DNA of 64,000 nucleotides from Prolixibacter bellariivorans ATCC BAA-1284 (GCF_000621705.1 NZ_JHXO01000001.1:558001-622000), one strand, 5' to 3'. Shown: positions 1 to 9,470, counted from the first letter of the stretch. Numbers and translations are program-made. The notes: generated from the sequence alone by a model not told the origin.

Positions 1-312
1 AGGTGCTGCCTGCGGGAATGTAGGCAATTCAGTCGGATCTGCTGCATTTTCAATCTGCTTTTCAATGGCAGAACGTTGTTGTACTCCCTGACGGGGAATA
101 AACGCTGAAGCAGAAATTGACAGAATAAAAAGAGCACCAGCAAGGTACCAGGTGGCTTTTTCGAGGAAATCGGTGGTTTTACGAACGCCCATTACCTGGT
201 TTGATCCTGAGAATGTCGAGGTAAGACCTCCACCTTTTGAGTTCTGTACCAATACGATTAAAATCATAAGGACACAGACTATGAAAATTAATACGGTTAT
301 CAGTGTATACAT
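1..312 (-). CDS. secG: Preprotein translocase subunit SecG (3' end beyond window)
   Basis: SecG is the small accessory subunit of the SecYEG channel in the inner membrane. The 104 visible codons start at ATG 312 and run off the left edge. They show an N-terminal membrane helix (about residues 4-22), the family motif VLVQNSKGGGL just after it, a cytoplasmic loop with the SGSNQVMGVRKTTDFL stretch, and a second helix (about 53-70). The remaining tail is polar, as in Bacteroidota SecG. It is the last visible gene of a minus-strand cluster after the sigma-54 activator, LptE-like and TPR genes, only 6 bases after the TPR stop. Confidence 0.93.
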   Translation of the reverse strand, partial: MYTLITVLIFIVCVLMILIVLVQNSKGGGLTSTFSGSNQVMGVRKTTDFLEKATWYLAGALFILSISASAFIPRQGVQQRSAIEKQIENAADPTELPTFPQAAP

Positions 313-318
313 ATCCGG

Positions 319-1206
319 TTATCTATTTAGCAGTTTCCTGACTTCTTCAATTTGCCGAGCAAAGTAAACACTTTTTTCGGGATATTTCAAACTTAATTTT
401 TGAAAAGCTTTAATAGCTTTCTCGTAGTATCCCTGCTTTACGTAGATGTGTGCAAGGGTCTCAGTCATAAACTCATCCGTTTCCTCAGCGCTCCGTTCCG
501 AAATATCTTCATGTTGGGCATCACCTTTTTTTGCCGGAGCAATTTTGGGTTTTGTTTCCAGAAATTTGTCAATCAGATTATCTTTTAACCCGCCTTTCTC
601 CGGCTGTTCTTCTTGTGTTGGGTTGTTCTTCTTCGCGTTAAGGTTGATGGATTTACTAAGTTCCGATAATCCCTCAATACTTTTAACTTCTTCGCCAAGT
701 TGATAAAAGGACGGTTCCATTACATCAAAGTCTAATAAATCGAAAGATTTTTGCGGACGCTTCGACGGAATATGATCTTTTTCGGTTGTCGCATCTGTTG
801 TATCTTCTACTGCAGACTCTTTTACCGGAGGTGTATGTGATGATTCATCTGCCAATTCGAAGAAGCCTTCATCCTGTGTGTCTTTATCGGCGATATCCGG
901 CTCAGGTGAAATAGTCATCTGAGGTATCTCCTCCGCAACTTTTTTCCTTGTCTCAGCTTCCTCTCGGGCTTTCGGATGCAACAGGAAATACAACATTGAC
1001 CGGTCGGTTACGCTGGCGGCTGCTATTTTTAACTGGTTGGTGAAGCGAAAGCTTTTTTCGTTGAGCAAATTACGCGCATAGAGCATATGAGCCGTTTGGA
1101 AAAACGGGAATTCATCCAATATTTCCTTCAGTTCGCCCAGCGACTTCTCATTTAACTGAGTTGGGTCGTCAAGGTATCGCATCATTTGCTCTCTGTTCAT
1201 CGACAT
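319..1206 (-). CDS. Tetratricopeptide-repeat protein of the secG/lptE cluster
   Basis: A 295-residue protein without signal peptide or membrane segment. The N-terminal 90 residues form a helical region with FPFFQTAHMLYARNLL, a sequence type seen in the Bacteroidota protein that sits beside secG. The middle (about 95-215) is acidic and low in complexity, probably disordered. The C-terminal 50 residues carry one clear TPR-like unit (HIYVKQGYYEKAIKAFQKLS then KYPEKSVYFARQI). It lies between the LptE-like gene (11-base gap) and secG. The conserved order suggests an envelope-related role, but no activity can be read from the sequence. The start is ATG 1206; an in-frame ATG two codons later is equally possible. 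Confidence 0.8.
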   Translation of the reverse strand: MSMNREQMMRYLDDPTQLNEKSLGELKEILDEFPFFQTAHMLYARNLLNEKSFRFTNQLKIAAASVTDRSMLYFLLHPKAREEAETRKKVAEEIPQMTISPEPDIADKDTQDEGFFELADESSHTPPVKESAVEDTTDATTEKDHIPSKRPQKSFDLLDFDVMEPSFYQLGEEVKSIEGLSELSKSINLNAKKNNPTQEEQPEKGGLKDNLIDKFLETKPKIAPAKKGDAQHEDISERSAEETDEFMTETLAHIYVKQGYYEKAIKAFQKLSLKYPEKSVYFARQIEEVRKLLNR

Positions 1207-1217
1207 AAAAACTCTTT

Positions 1218-1757
1218 TTACCAGTTTGCTACCGAGCGGTTGAAGATATCATCGACGAGCTGTTCAGTAATGTCGCTCACCGCCTGATCTTCCACATCAC
1301 TCAGGTTTTTTGTACTATCCCAATCGAAGAAAGCGGAGAAAGTGGAATTAAAATCCTGGTCGTGATCCTTGTTGTTAACAAATTTCACTTTCACCGTTAC
1401 GGTTAACCGGTTTTGGGAGGCAACGTCGCGGCCATCGTTGCTTTTTTGAATTGATAACGGCCGAATATCGTAGCCGGTAATTTCTCCGCTGAATTCCAGA
1501 TCTCCCTGATCATTTCTCAGCGTCAGCCCGGTTTCGTTCACAAATTTATCCTTTAAGGCTTCCGTAAAGGTGTTACTTAACGTTGGATTAACCACCCTGG
1601 CCCTGTTGGGAAAGTAATCAATATAAACAGTTTTCACATCCGGTGCAATAGAAGCTCCGGTGAATGAATAATTTATACGGCATCCTGTTACCAGTAAAAT
1701 GGAAACAAACAGCGTTGTTAACAGGAATTTCCCTGAATGCTTTGGCATATTCGTCAT
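1218..1757 (-). CDS. LptE-family LPS-assembly lipoprotein
   Basis: A 179-residue lipoprotein. The N-terminus has a basic stretch, a hydrophobic core and the lipobox LLVTGC, so it is expected to be lipidated at Cys26 and reach the outer membrane. The following sequence (INYSFTGASI, then VKTVYIDYFPNRA, and a long helix FTEALKDKFV) matches the Bacteroidota LptE-like family. In Proteobacteria LptE plugs the LptD barrel that inserts lipopolysaccharide. Its start ATG overlaps the stop of the sigma-54 activator by one base (TAATG), indicating translational coupling. The family name is from pattern recognition, so homology to true LptE is likely but distant. Confidence 0.82.
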   Translation of the reverse strand: MTNMPKHSGKFLLTTLFVSILLVTGCRINYSFTGASIAPDVKTVYIDYFPNRARVVNPTLSNTFTEALKDKFVNETGLTLRNDQGDLEFSGEITGYDIRPLSIQKSNDGRDVASQNRLTVTVKVKFVNNKDHDQDFNSTFSAFFDWDSTKNLSDVEDQAVSDITEQLVDDIFNRSVANW

Positions 1758-2998
1758 TAGCTGATGTTGTATTCTTTAATTTTTCGGTAGAGGGTTCGTT
1801 CCGATATGCCTAGCTCGGCAGCGGCCAGCTTCCTTTTCCCGTTATGTTTTTCCAATGCTTTTTGAATCAGTTCAATCTCTTTTTCTTCCAATGATAACGA
1901 TTCTTCCACAAACTCTTCTGTATCCTCAATCTGATGATGCTCATTGTTTGACGGACCGGCGGGTACCGGTGAACCATAATTATCCGGCTCCGATTTAATA
2001 AAATCACCGTCGGCACTTTGGTAGAGTTTTCTAATAATCTGTGCATTGTCCTCGTGCACATGAGGTGTATGACCGTCTTCCAGTAAATCGTGCACGAGTT
2101 TTTTTAAATCGGTTACGTCCCGTTTCATTTCGAAAAGGATTTTGTACAAAATCTCTCTTTCCGAATGAAAAGTTTTTTCGTCGACTGACGAATAGATGGC
2201 CGGAAGCGAACCTCCACTATCATCGGGGATATAATTCCTTAAATTATTGGCGTCAATCTGCCTCTCCTTTTCGATGATGGAGATTTGTTCGGTGATATTT
2301 TTCAACTGCCTTACGTTCCCGGGCCACCGGTAACTGAGTAAAACACGTTGTGCTTCTTCAACCAGCCTTACCGGAGGCATGTGGTAACGTTCGGCAAAGT
2401 CGAGTGCAAATTTGCGGAACAGCAACAGGGCATCTTCTCCCCTATCGCGCAGGGAAAGTACATGAATAGGAACCGTATTCAAACGATAGTACAAGTCTTC
2501 CCTGAATTTTCCTTCACGGATAGCTGTCGGTAGATCGACATTGGTTGCTGCTACAACGCGAACATCGGTTTTGATGACTTTGGACGATCCGACCCGGATA
2601 AACTCACCTGCCTCGAGTACTCTGAGCAGACGAACCTGTGTTGAGAGTGGTAGTTCGCCAATTTCGTCAAGGAAAATCGTTCCACCGTCGGCCACTTCAA
2701 AATATCCTTTTCTGTCGGACAAGGCTCCTGTAAATGCGCCTTTCTCGTGACCGAAAAGTTCCGAATCAATGGTGCCTTCCGGTATGGCACCACAGTTTAC
2801 TGCAATATATTTTCCGTGTTTACGATGCGAATAGTTGTGAATTATCTGCGGGAACGCTTCTTTACCGACACCGCTTTCTCCGGATATCAGAACCGATAAG
2901 TCGGTGGGAGCAACTTGTACAGCCACTTCAATGGCACGGTTTAAGCCCGTCGCATTACCAATTATTCCGAAACGTTGTTTTATTTCCTGAATATCCAT
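1757..2998 (-). CDS. Sigma-54-dependent transcriptional activator lacking a receiver domain
   Basis: A 413-residue bacterial enhancer-binding protein. The AAA+ domain starts almost at the N-terminus and carries Walker A GESGVGKE (about residues 40-47), the sigma-54 contact motif GAFTGA (about 88-93), Walker B FLDEIGEL and the downstream sensor region. A variable linker follows. The C-terminus is a Fis-type helix-turn-helix (KRKLAAAELGISERTLYRKI). There is no response-regulator or other sensory domain before the ATPase, so its activity must be controlled by abundance or a partner. It heads the lptE-TPR-secG cluster and overlaps the next gene by one base. The start at ATG 2998 leaves a short N-terminal helix before the ATPase, typical of this family. 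Confidence 0.93.
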   Translation of the reverse strand: MDIQEIKQRFGIIGNATGLNRAIEVAVQVAPTDLSVLISGESGVGKEAFPQIIHNYSHRKHGKYIAVNCGAIPEGTIDSELFGHEKGAFTGALSDRKGYFEVADGGTIFLDEIGELPLSTQVRLLRVLEAGEFIRVGSSKVIKTDVRVVAATNVDLPTAIREGKFREDLYYRLNTVPIHVLSLRDRGEDALLLFRKFALDFAERYHMPPVRLVEEAQRVLLSYRWPGNVRQLKNITEQISIIEKERQIDANNLRNYIPDDSGGSLPAIYSSVDEKTFHSEREILYKILFEMKRDVTDLKKLVHDLLEDGHTPHVHEDNAQIIRKLYQSADGDFIKSEPDNYGSPVPAGPSNNEHHQIEDTEEFVEESLSLEEKEIELIQKALEKHNGKRKLAAAELGISERTLYRKIKEYNIS

Positions 2999-3183
2999 CT
3001 TCCCGTTTTATATTGGATTACAAATTTATAATTAATCCCCAAAATATCGGAACGATAGCGAAGGTTACTTGTTCCATTTGAATAGAGGAAATTTACTTTA
3101 CCTTAACCTGCGGAAAAACACAAGAGCTAATTTTTATCTTTAACTTCGATTAACTAACAAAATAATTTAGTGTAGGTCGCAAA

Positions 3184-3963
3184 ATGGACAATTTTAATCA
3201 GAAGAAAATAATCGGAATTATTCCGTCTCGTTATGCATCAAGCCGGTTTCCCGGAAAACCTCTGGCGGATATCGCAGGAAAATCGATGATTCAACGGGTG
3301 TATGAAACAGCTGCTGCTGTTTTCGACAATGTGTGGGTGGCAACCGACGATCAGCGCATTTATGATGCTGTTAGTGCATTTGGCGGAAATGCCGTAATGA
3401 CTTCGGAAGAGCATCCCAGCGGAACGGATCGCTGTTCGGAAGCTGTAAAGAAGGTAAGCGAGTCAACTGGCGAGACATTTGATGTCGTAGTCAATATTCA
3501 GGGCGATGAGCCATTCATTAAACCCAGCCAGCTAACGAAAATTGCGGCTTTGTTTGACGATGAGGATACGCAGATTGGCACGTTGGTTCAGCCCATTACC
3601 AAAAGTGAAGATATTTTCAATCCAAATATTCCGAAAGTTGTGCTCGCCGAAAACGGCGATGCCATTTATTTCAGCCGTTCTCCGATTCCTTACGTCCGAA
3701 ATGTTGAAGAGGAGAAGTGGATGAATCATCATACCTTTTTTGGTCATATCGGACTGTATGCATATCGAACAGAAGTGCTACATGCTTTGACCCAGCTAAA
3801 GGAGGGACGGTTGGAGAAAATGGAATCACTGGAACAGCTTCGCTGGTTGGAGCATAGTTATCGTATCCGGACCGATGAAACAAACTACGATAGTTTCGGT
3901 ATAGACACACCGGAAGATTTGGAAAAAGTAATGACTGAAGGAATTGAAAAATACTTGGTGTAG
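3184..3963 (+). CDS. kdsB: 3-deoxy-manno-octulosonate cytidylyltransferase (CMP-Kdo synthetase)
   Basis: Activates Kdo with CTP to give CMP-Kdo for the LPS inner core, in the cytoplasm. The 259-residue product is of normal length. It opens with the nucleotidyltransferase loop IIPSRYASSRFPGKPL (about residues 12-27), followed by VWVATDDQRI, the SGTDRCSEA segment and the metal-binding motif VVNIQGDEPF. The C-terminus has GIDTPEDLEKV. It is transcribed away from the sigma-54/lptE cluster, and the branching-enzyme gene follows 31 bases downstream on the same strand. Confidence 0.96.
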   Translation: MDNFNQKKIIGIIPSRYASSRFPGKPLADIAGKSMIQRVYETAAAVFDNVWVATDDQRIYDAVSAFGGNAVMTSEEHPSGTDRCSEAVKKVSESTGETFDVVVNIQGDEPFIKPSQLTKIAALFDDEDTQIGTLVQPITKSEDIFNPNIPKVVLAENGDAIYFSRSPIPYVRNVEEEKWMNHHTFFGHIGLYAYRTEVLHALTQLKEGRLEKMESLEQLRWLEHSYRIRTDETNYDSFGIDTPEDLEKVMTEGIEKYLV

Positions 3964-3994
3964 TTCTTTTCAGTAAAATGAATATAAAATCATC

Positions 3995-6007
3995 ATGATG
4001 GAAAAAATCCCGATTGTAGAAAACGATCCGTGGCTGGAGCCTTTTGAGGGAGCGTTTATCGAGTGGAAAAATCTTTCTGAAAAAAAGGAGAAAGAATTAA
4101 CTGGTGGCAAGTCATTGGCTGAGTTTGCTGAAGGACATCACTACTTCGGGTTATTTCGTGATGAGAAAGGTTGGGTGCTGCGGGAATGGGCACCCAATGC
4201 TACCCGCATTTTTCTAACGGGCACATTTAACGACTGGAAAGAGCGGCCCGAATTTGAGTTACATTCAATCGGAAATGGAAACTGGGAACTGAGAATGTCA
4301 TCGGATGCGTTGCAGCACGGCGATTTGTTCGCTCTTTCGGTTTACTGGGAAGGAGGACAAGGAAAGCGGATTCCAGCCTGGACCAGGAGGGCTGTTCAGG
4401 ATCCGGATTCGTTGATATTCAATGCGGAAGTTTGGATGCCCGAGCATCCTTACGAATGGAGAAATGAATTTTCCGGATTAACCGAAGCACCGTTGGTTTA
4501 TGAATCGCATGTGGGAATGGCGGGAGAGGAGCCAAGAATACATACGTATGAAGAATTTCGAACTACGATGCTTCCCCGCATTAAAAAAGCGGGATATAAT
4601 ACCATTCAGTTGATGGCTGTTCCGGAGCATCCGTATTATGGAAGCTTTGGTTACCATGTGTCCGGTTTCTTTGCGCCCTCTTCGCGCTTCGGAACCCCCG
4701 ATGAACTGAAAGTCTTAATCGACGAAGCTCATGGAATGGGAATGGCGGTTATTATGGATTTGGTTCATTCGCATGCGGTGAAAAATGAGGTGGAAGGTTT
4801 GGGGCGCTTTGATGGTACCCGATACCAGTTTTTCCATGAAGGTGGAAGGGGAGAGCATCCTGCCTGGGATTCGTACTGCTTTAATTACGGTAAGCCCGAG
4901 GTGCTTCATTTTCTATTTTCGAATATCAAATACTGGTTGGATGAATTCCAGTTCGACGGTTTCCGGTTCGATGGTGTAACCAGCATGCTCTACCTTGATC
5001 ATGGACTGGAGAAAGCCTTTTCCGGTTACGGCGATTACTTTACTCCCAATTTGGATTATGAGGCAATTGTCTATTTCAAGTTGGCTAACAAGCTTATTCA
5101 TCAAATTAAACCCAATGCCATCAGTATTGCCGAAGAAGTGAGTGGAATGCCGGGCCTTGCGTCGCCTCAGGAGGCCGGAGGATTTGGCTTTGATTTCCGG
5201 ATGGCGATGGGGGTCCCCGATTATTGGATTAAAGTTATTAAGGAGCGGAAGGACGAAGATTGGGATGTCGGTCAGATTTTCTACGAACTGACAGCTCACC
5301 GCCAGGATGAAAAAGTAGTCGCCTACGCGGAAAGCCACGACCAGGCATTGGTCGGAGATAAAACCATCATCTTCCGATTGATTGACAAGGAGATGTATTT
5401 CAGTATGCGTAAGGACCAGCCAAACCTGAAGGTTGAACGCGGAATTGCACTTCACAAAATGATTCGCTTAGCTACGGCTTCGTGTGCCGGTGGCGCGTAT
5501 CTTAATTTCATGGGAAATGAATTTGGTCATCCTGAATGGATCGATTTTCCCCGCGAGGGAAATGGCTGGTCGTATCAGCATGCCAGAAGAATCTGGAGTA
5601 TTGCCGAAGATCCGGAATTACGTTATCACTGGTTGCAGGATTTCGACCGGGATATGATTAATATACTGAGGGAAGAACGGTTGCTCGAATTGCCCGACGT
5701 GAGATGGATTACAGATAATAAGGCTGATCAGGTACTGGCCTATCAGCGTGGAGATTTGCTTTTTGTCTTCAATTTCAATCCCGACAAATCGTTTGAAGGC
5801 TACGGAATACAGATGGAACCATCAAAATTCAAGGTGATCCTCAGCACCGATGCCCATCCGTATGGAGGTCAGAACCGCATCGATCAGGATCTGATTTATT
5901 ACACCCTGCCGGTTTCGAAATTAAGTTCAAATCATTATCTGCGGCTGTATCTCCCGGCCCGGACAGCTGTTGTGTTAAAAAAGGAATCTTACAAGCGGGT
6001 CAGATAG
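3995..6007 (+). CDS. 1,4-alpha-glucan branching enzyme (GH13)
   Basis: Introduces alpha-1,6 branches into glycogen-like glucan. The 670 residues contain an N-terminal CBM48-like domain (LREWAPNATRIFLTGTFNDW), then a GH13 barrel. Region I is DLVHSH, region II GFRFDGVTSM with probable nucleophile near Asp326, region III IAEEVSGMPG with the acid/base near Glu380, and region IV YAESHDQALVGDKT. A C-terminal all-beta domain closes the protein. The SM after the nucleophile and the VGDKT motif point to the eukaryote-like branching enzymes (GH13 subfamily 8) common in Bacteroidota rather than the E. coli GlgB type. ATG 3995 is followed directly by a second ATG at 3998. No other glycogen gene is nearby. 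Confidence 0.9.
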   Translation: MMEKIPIVENDPWLEPFEGAFIEWKNLSEKKEKELTGGKSLAEFAEGHHYFGLFRDEKGWVLREWAPNATRIFLTGTFNDWKERPEFELHSIGNGNWELRMSSDALQHGDLFALSVYWEGGQGKRIPAWTRRAVQDPDSLIFNAEVWMPEHPYEWRNEFSGLTEAPLVYESHVGMAGEEPRIHTYEEFRTTMLPRIKKAGYNTIQLMAVPEHPYYGSFGYHVSGFFAPSSRFGTPDELKVLIDEAHGMGMAVIMDLVHSHAVKNEVEGLGRFDGTRYQFFHEGGRGEHPAWDSYCFNYGKPEVLHFLFSNIKYWLDEFQFDGFRFDGVTSMLYLDHGLEKAFSGYGDYFTPNLDYEAIVYFKLANKLIHQIKPNAISIAEEVSGMPGLASPQEAGGFGFDFRMAMGVPDYWIKVIKERKDEDWDVGQIFYELTAHRQDEKVVAYAESHDQALVGDKTIIFRLIDKEMYFSMRKDQPNLKVERGIALHKMIRLATASCAGGAYLNFMGNEFGHPEWIDFPREGNGWSYQHARRIWSIAEDPELRYHWLQDFDRDMINILREERLLELPDVRWITDNKADQVLAYQRGDLLFVFNFNPDKSFEGYGIQMEPSKFKVILSTDAHPYGGQNRIDQDLIYYTLPVSKLSSNHYLRLYLPARTAVVLKKESYKRVR

Positions 6008-6095
6008 ATTGCGTAATGATTTTTAAGGTTATTCAATCAAACAATGTAAAGGAGAACTCTGTTTTTCACGTAAATAAACATTAAAAATATTTTTT

Positions 6096-6293
6096 ATGGC
6101 TACAGAAATTAAGACCACCAAAGTTACTTTTATCGAAGATGGACCGATTATGATTGAAGGACCTGTAACCATGGAGGGGCAGTATGGAAACAAAGCTACT
6201 GAGATGAAAACAATCTATCTTTGCCGCTGTGGAGGTTCTTCCAATAAGCCATTCTGTGATGGTACGCACAAGAAAATCGATTTCAAAGGTTAG
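6096..6293 (+). CDS. CDGSH iron-sulfur domain protein
   Basis: A 65-residue soluble protein carrying a single CDGSH-type motif near its C-terminus: C-R-C-G-G-S-S-N-K-P-F-C-D-G-T-H. Three Cys and one His are the ligands of a labile 2Fe-2S cluster in this family. The N-terminal 35 residues are short beta-strand-like stretches (GPIMIEGPVTMEGQYG). Small stand-alone bacterial CDGSH proteins are poorly understood; redox or Fe-S transfer roles are suggested. It lies alone between the branching-enzyme gene and the LVIVD lipoprotein gene, with about 90-110 bases on each side, so probably has its own promoter. Confidence 0.9.
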   Translation: MATEIKTTKVTFIEDGPIMIEGPVTMEGQYGNKATEMKTIYLCRCGGSSNKPFCDGTHKKIDFKG

Positions 6294-6404
6294 TTTATTT
6301 AGTTGATTTATAGAAAAATATTGCTTTCCTACATACTAAAACCAGGGCGAATTACGTTATTCTTCTTAGAAATGATCTAAATTATTAACCAAAAGTAACC
6401 CCTT

Positions 6405-7763
6405 ATGAGTAGACATAGTCTTAGAAGTCTTTGGCTCCTTGGAATTATTATTGCTCTTTTTGCCCTGGTGTTGGCATCATGTACCAAGGACGATGGCAAA
6501 TCGCCGTTTGACAATAACACCGATGAGGACATAACCGTTGTAAACGATGACGCGGCTTTTACTTCCAGGGTAACGACAATGGATGAAGTGATTAATGTAG
6601 CTTCATCTTCGCTGAAGTCGGCTTCTGTGGTTCCTTCGAATAGCTATACATTAAAGTTGGTAGCTCATGTCGATGCGCCCTTGGCTGATAAAGGAAAATC
6701 GAATAAATTGAGTGCATCTTTTGTTCAGGTTGTTGGCGATAAAGCTTATGTAACTTATCACCGGCAGGATGATATTGTGAAAGGAGCATTCGAAGTTATC
6801 GATATGTCCAATCCCAAACATCCCGAAGTCTCATCACAGTTAACATATGGTAATGTTGAGTTTAATGCGCTTTGCGTTGATGATGAAACGTATTCCGATC
6901 CGGAAGCTGGCACGGTAACCCGTTGTTGGCTGGCTTGCGATGACCATAAAGATGGCGCGGTTCTTCGGGAGCTTTATCTCGAAGCTAATGGAGATATCTA
7001 TGAGCCCAAGGGGAAAAACCATACCATCCAACGTGACAAGGTATTGGATGCCCCTTCTTCCAATGCAGTTTTCCGTCATGGCGATTATCTATATTTTGCT
7101 GCCGGCGGTGAAGAAAAAACCATCACGAATAAAAAAGGCGAAACTGTTACTTTGAATACAGGAATTACCAAGATTGACTTGAGTGATTTTTCAACTGCTG
7201 CCAGGGTTCGCTTCTCCTATGCAAAGTATGCAGCCTACGCTTCCAGTGTCGACAAAGTGGTCGGTTTTGAAGGTGTGGAAGCAGCTAAACTGCATCTGCT
7301 TTCTCCGGATCTTTCGTCAGATGATATCGTGAATATCGGAGATTATTATTATCCGGGAAATTCAAATAATCCGGGTACCTCAGATAATCATACTACTCCT
7401 GAATATCAGGGAAAATCAACGATTACGGTTGATGGAAACCTCGTATATGTTTCCCTTGGGGCAGTTGGTTTGAAGGTGTTTGACCTGACTTCAGGCGATG
7501 CCAATCCGACCCCGGTATATCAATACCTGTTGACTGAACAGAATCTGGGTAACGTGAATGGCGTGACGCTTTTCAACGACGATATCATGATTGCCAACGG
7601 AGCTGATGGCTTGGTTGTTGCCAGTATTCCGGCGCAGGGAACCGATTTGGAAATTTTGGGAAGTTACAATCCGGATGGTTCTGTGAATTACGTCGCCGGA
7701 ACAGACAATTATATTATTCTGGCAGCCGGAACCGGAGGTTTGTATATCCTGCAGAAAGAATGA
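6405..7763 (+). CDS. LVIVD-type beta-propeller lipoprotein
   Basis: A 452-residue protein with a signal peptide and lipobox (LVLASC, Cys near residue 26), so an outer-membrane or surface lipoprotein. After a short linker it consists of repeated blades of the form VQVVGDKAYVTYH...GAFEVIDMSNPKHPEV, ending in NYIILAAGTGGLYIL; these are LVIVD-type repeats expected to fold as a beta-propeller. It resembles the C-terminal halves of the two large lipoproteins at 49.0-53.4 kb but lacks their beta-helical N-terminus. Function is unknown; surface binding or scaffolding is a guess. A strong terminator follows at 7803. Confidence 0.82.
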   Translation: MSRHSLRSLWLLGIIIALFALVLASCTKDDGKSPFDNNTDEDITVVNDDAAFTSRVTTMDEVINVASSSLKSASVVPSNSYTLKLVAHVDAPLADKGKSNKLSASFVQVVGDKAYVTYHRQDDIVKGAFEVIDMSNPKHPEVSSQLTYGNVEFNALCVDDETYSDPEAGTVTRCWLACDDHKDGAVLRELYLEANGDIYEPKGKNHTIQRDKVLDAPSSNAVFRHGDYLYFAAGGEEKTITNKKGETVTLNTGITKIDLSDFSTAARVRFSYAKYAAYASSVDKVVGFEGVEAAKLHLLSPDLSSDDIVNIGDYYYPGNSNNPGTSDNHTTPEYQGKSTITVDGNLVYVSLGAVGLKVFDLTSGDANPTPVYQYLLTEQNLGNVNGVTLFNDDIMIANGADGLVVASIPAQGTDLEILGSYNPDGSVNYVAGTDNYIILAAGTGGLYILQKE

Positions 7764-7802
7764 AATAGAAGTTGGTCAAAAAAATAATAGATGTTAACAG
7801 AT

Positions 7803-7835
7803 AAAAAGCGATCCGTGGAGGATCGCTTTTTTTTA
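7803..7835 (+). terminator. Rho-independent terminator after the LVIVD lipoprotein gene
   Basis: An 11-bp stem AAAAGCGATCC / GGATCGCTTTT around a 5-base loop, continuing into a run of T on the plus strand. The convergent gene at 7840-8298 ends right beside it. Confidence 0.85.
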
Positions 7836-7839
7836 TGTA

Positions 7840-8298
7840 TCATTCTTTTTTCCGGGGAATTAATTTGTTGAGTTCTTCAATGATTTGTTGTCTCTCTTTT
7901 CTTTTTATGCCGGAAAGGCTTACTGGCGGATATACCGCAACGCCTTGACGGGTTCTGACGGTTAATACCAGATCGGTTTTTATTCCGCCTAAATGCTTCT
8001 CAACTTCGGCTTTCATCAAATTCGTTACCGGGAATTCGATGGACTGAAACAAACGGCTAATGGCAAAAACAGAGAAATACCGGATGATAATTTTCTCTTT
8101 TTCGTCGAAAATGCGAATGTATTGAAGGTTCAGCGCGGCGATAAATAGAAATGCGACAACAAAAACAGCAGCGCCTATTGCTACCCAATTAAAGAGTTGA
8201 AGCAGAAGCAATGCGGTTAAACCTACCAGAATAATCATTCCACCAAGCAAGATTCTCTTTCTCAACTTGTCGGCATATTTCCGGTTACTGTATATCAT
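7840..8298 (-). CDS. Membrane protein with PH-like C-terminal domain, function unknown
   Basis: A 152-residue protein when started at ATG 8298. Two adjacent membrane helices (about residues 17-35 and 40-57) form a hairpin, followed by about 90 cytoplasmic residues with beta-rich character (YIRIFDEKEKIIIRYFSV, LVLTVRTRQGVAVYPPVSL) reminiscent of bacterial PH-like domains. The frame stays open upstream to 8502, but that would overlap the divergent aroB start at 8385 and add sequence without family character, so I prefer the shorter form. Function unknown. Confidence 0.65.
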   Translation of the reverse strand: MIYSNRKYADKLRKRILLGGMIILVGLTALLLLQLFNWVAIGAAVFVVAFLFIAALNLQYIRIFDEKEKIIIRYFSVFAISRLFQSIEFPVTNLMKAEVEKHLGGIKTDLVLTVRTRQGVAVYPPVSLSGIKRKERQQIIEELNKLIPRKKE

Positions 8299-8330
8299 CT
8301 TTGTGTGTATTTTAATGCAGAAGTATGCAA

Positions 8331-8365
8331 TTTGAAAGTCAAAATAGCAAATAGTTTTAACTTTG
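8331..8365 (+). promoter_or_regulatory. Candidate Bacteroidota promoter for aroB-aroA
   Basis: A perfect -7 type box TAACTTTG (8358-8365) lies 19 bases before the aroB ATG. A TTTG at 8331-8334 could be the -33 element, although the 23-base gap is slightly wide for this promoter class. Confidence 0.45.
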
Positions 8366-8384
8366 TCCGGTAAACAACCGAAAA

Positions 8385-9458
8385 ATGAACAATTCCCCAT
8401 CATACCATGCAGCAGTGACCGTGACGAATGATGCTGTAACCGCTCTTTCTCAATTGATTTCCGGTTATCCCGAAGATAAGGTTTTTCTGGTGAGCGAGTC
8501 AAATACTACCCGTTTTTGTCTTCCTGTTTTACAGGATGTGAAAGGGTGGGAAAAGGTCAAGAAGACTGAAATTCCGGCTGGTGAAGAAAATAAGAAATTG
8601 TCTTCGGTGGAAAAAATATGGTTATTTCTCAGCCAGAATAGCGCCGATAGAAAATCACTTGTGATAAATGTAGGCGGTGGCATGCTAACTGACCTGGGCA
8701 GTTTTGCTGCATCAACCTATAAGCGGGGAATGGATTTCGTGAATGTTCCTACTACGCTTTTGTCGCAGGTCGATGCATCGGTTGGTGGCAAAACCGGTTT
8801 TAATTTCAATGGCTTTAAAAATGAAATTGGGGTGATTAATCAACCCAAAAATGTCATTATCGATACAAGGTTTTTGAAAACGATTGACCGTCAGAATTTC
8901 GTATCCGGATTTGCCGAAATGGTCAAGCACGGATTAATTCATTCGGCCGACCATTTGAAGGAAGTCAGGAATTATGACCTCGATTTGCTCAACTATGATG
9001 CTTTAGCCGGGTTAATTGCCCGTTCGGTTGCTATCAAAGACTACTTTGTGGATAAAGACCCAACCGAAAAAAATATTCGGAAAGCATTGAATTTCGGTCA
9101 TACCATCGGTCATGCTTTCGAGAGTTATGCCATGACTTCCGGGAAACCGATATTGCACGGTTATGCTGTGGCTTACGGGATGATGGCCGAGTTGTATTTA
9201 TCTCACAAAATTGCAGGGCTATCAAAACAAGCGCTGGAAGATCTTTCTTATTGGTTACTTAGTATTTATGGGAAATTTGAGATAACATCAGAGGACTACG
9301 ATGCGCTGCTCAATCTGATGAGTCATGATAAGAAAAACGAAGGCAAACGGATTAATTTTACGCTGCTTCCGAAAGTTGGAAAAGTGGCGATTGATCAGGA
9401 TTGCAGTCGTGAACTGATAGTTGAATCTCTGGAGTTTTACCGAAAACTTTCCCTTTAA
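8385..9458 (+). CDS. aroB: 3-dehydroquinate synthase
   Basis: Second step of the shikimate pathway: converts DAHP to 3-dehydroquinate using NAD and a divalent metal. The 357 residues show the NAD-binding GGGMLTDLGSFAAS loop (about 92-105), VPTTLLSQVDASVGGKTG, and the metal-site segments FAEMVKHG, NFGHTIGHAFE and LHGYAVAYGM. ATG 8385 follows a good promoter box and avoids overlap with the divergent gene. aroA begins 12 bases after the stop, so the two are almost certainly co-transcribed. Confidence 0.97.
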   Translation: MNNSPSYHAAVTVTNDAVTALSQLISGYPEDKVFLVSESNTTRFCLPVLQDVKGWEKVKKTEIPAGEENKKLSSVEKIWLFLSQNSADRKSLVINVGGGMLTDLGSFAASTYKRGMDFVNVPTTLLSQVDASVGGKTGFNFNGFKNEIGVINQPKNVIIDTRFLKTIDRQNFVSGFAEMVKHGLIHSADHLKEVRNYDLDLLNYDALAGLIARSVAIKDYFVDKDPTEKNIRKALNFGHTIGHAFESYAMTSGKPILHGYAVAYGMMAELYLSHKIAGLSKQALEDLSYWLLSIYGKFEITSEDYDALLNLMSHDKKNEGKRINFTLLPKVGKVAIDQDCSRELIVESLEFYRKLSL

Positions 9459-9470
9459 TATTTTTACTTC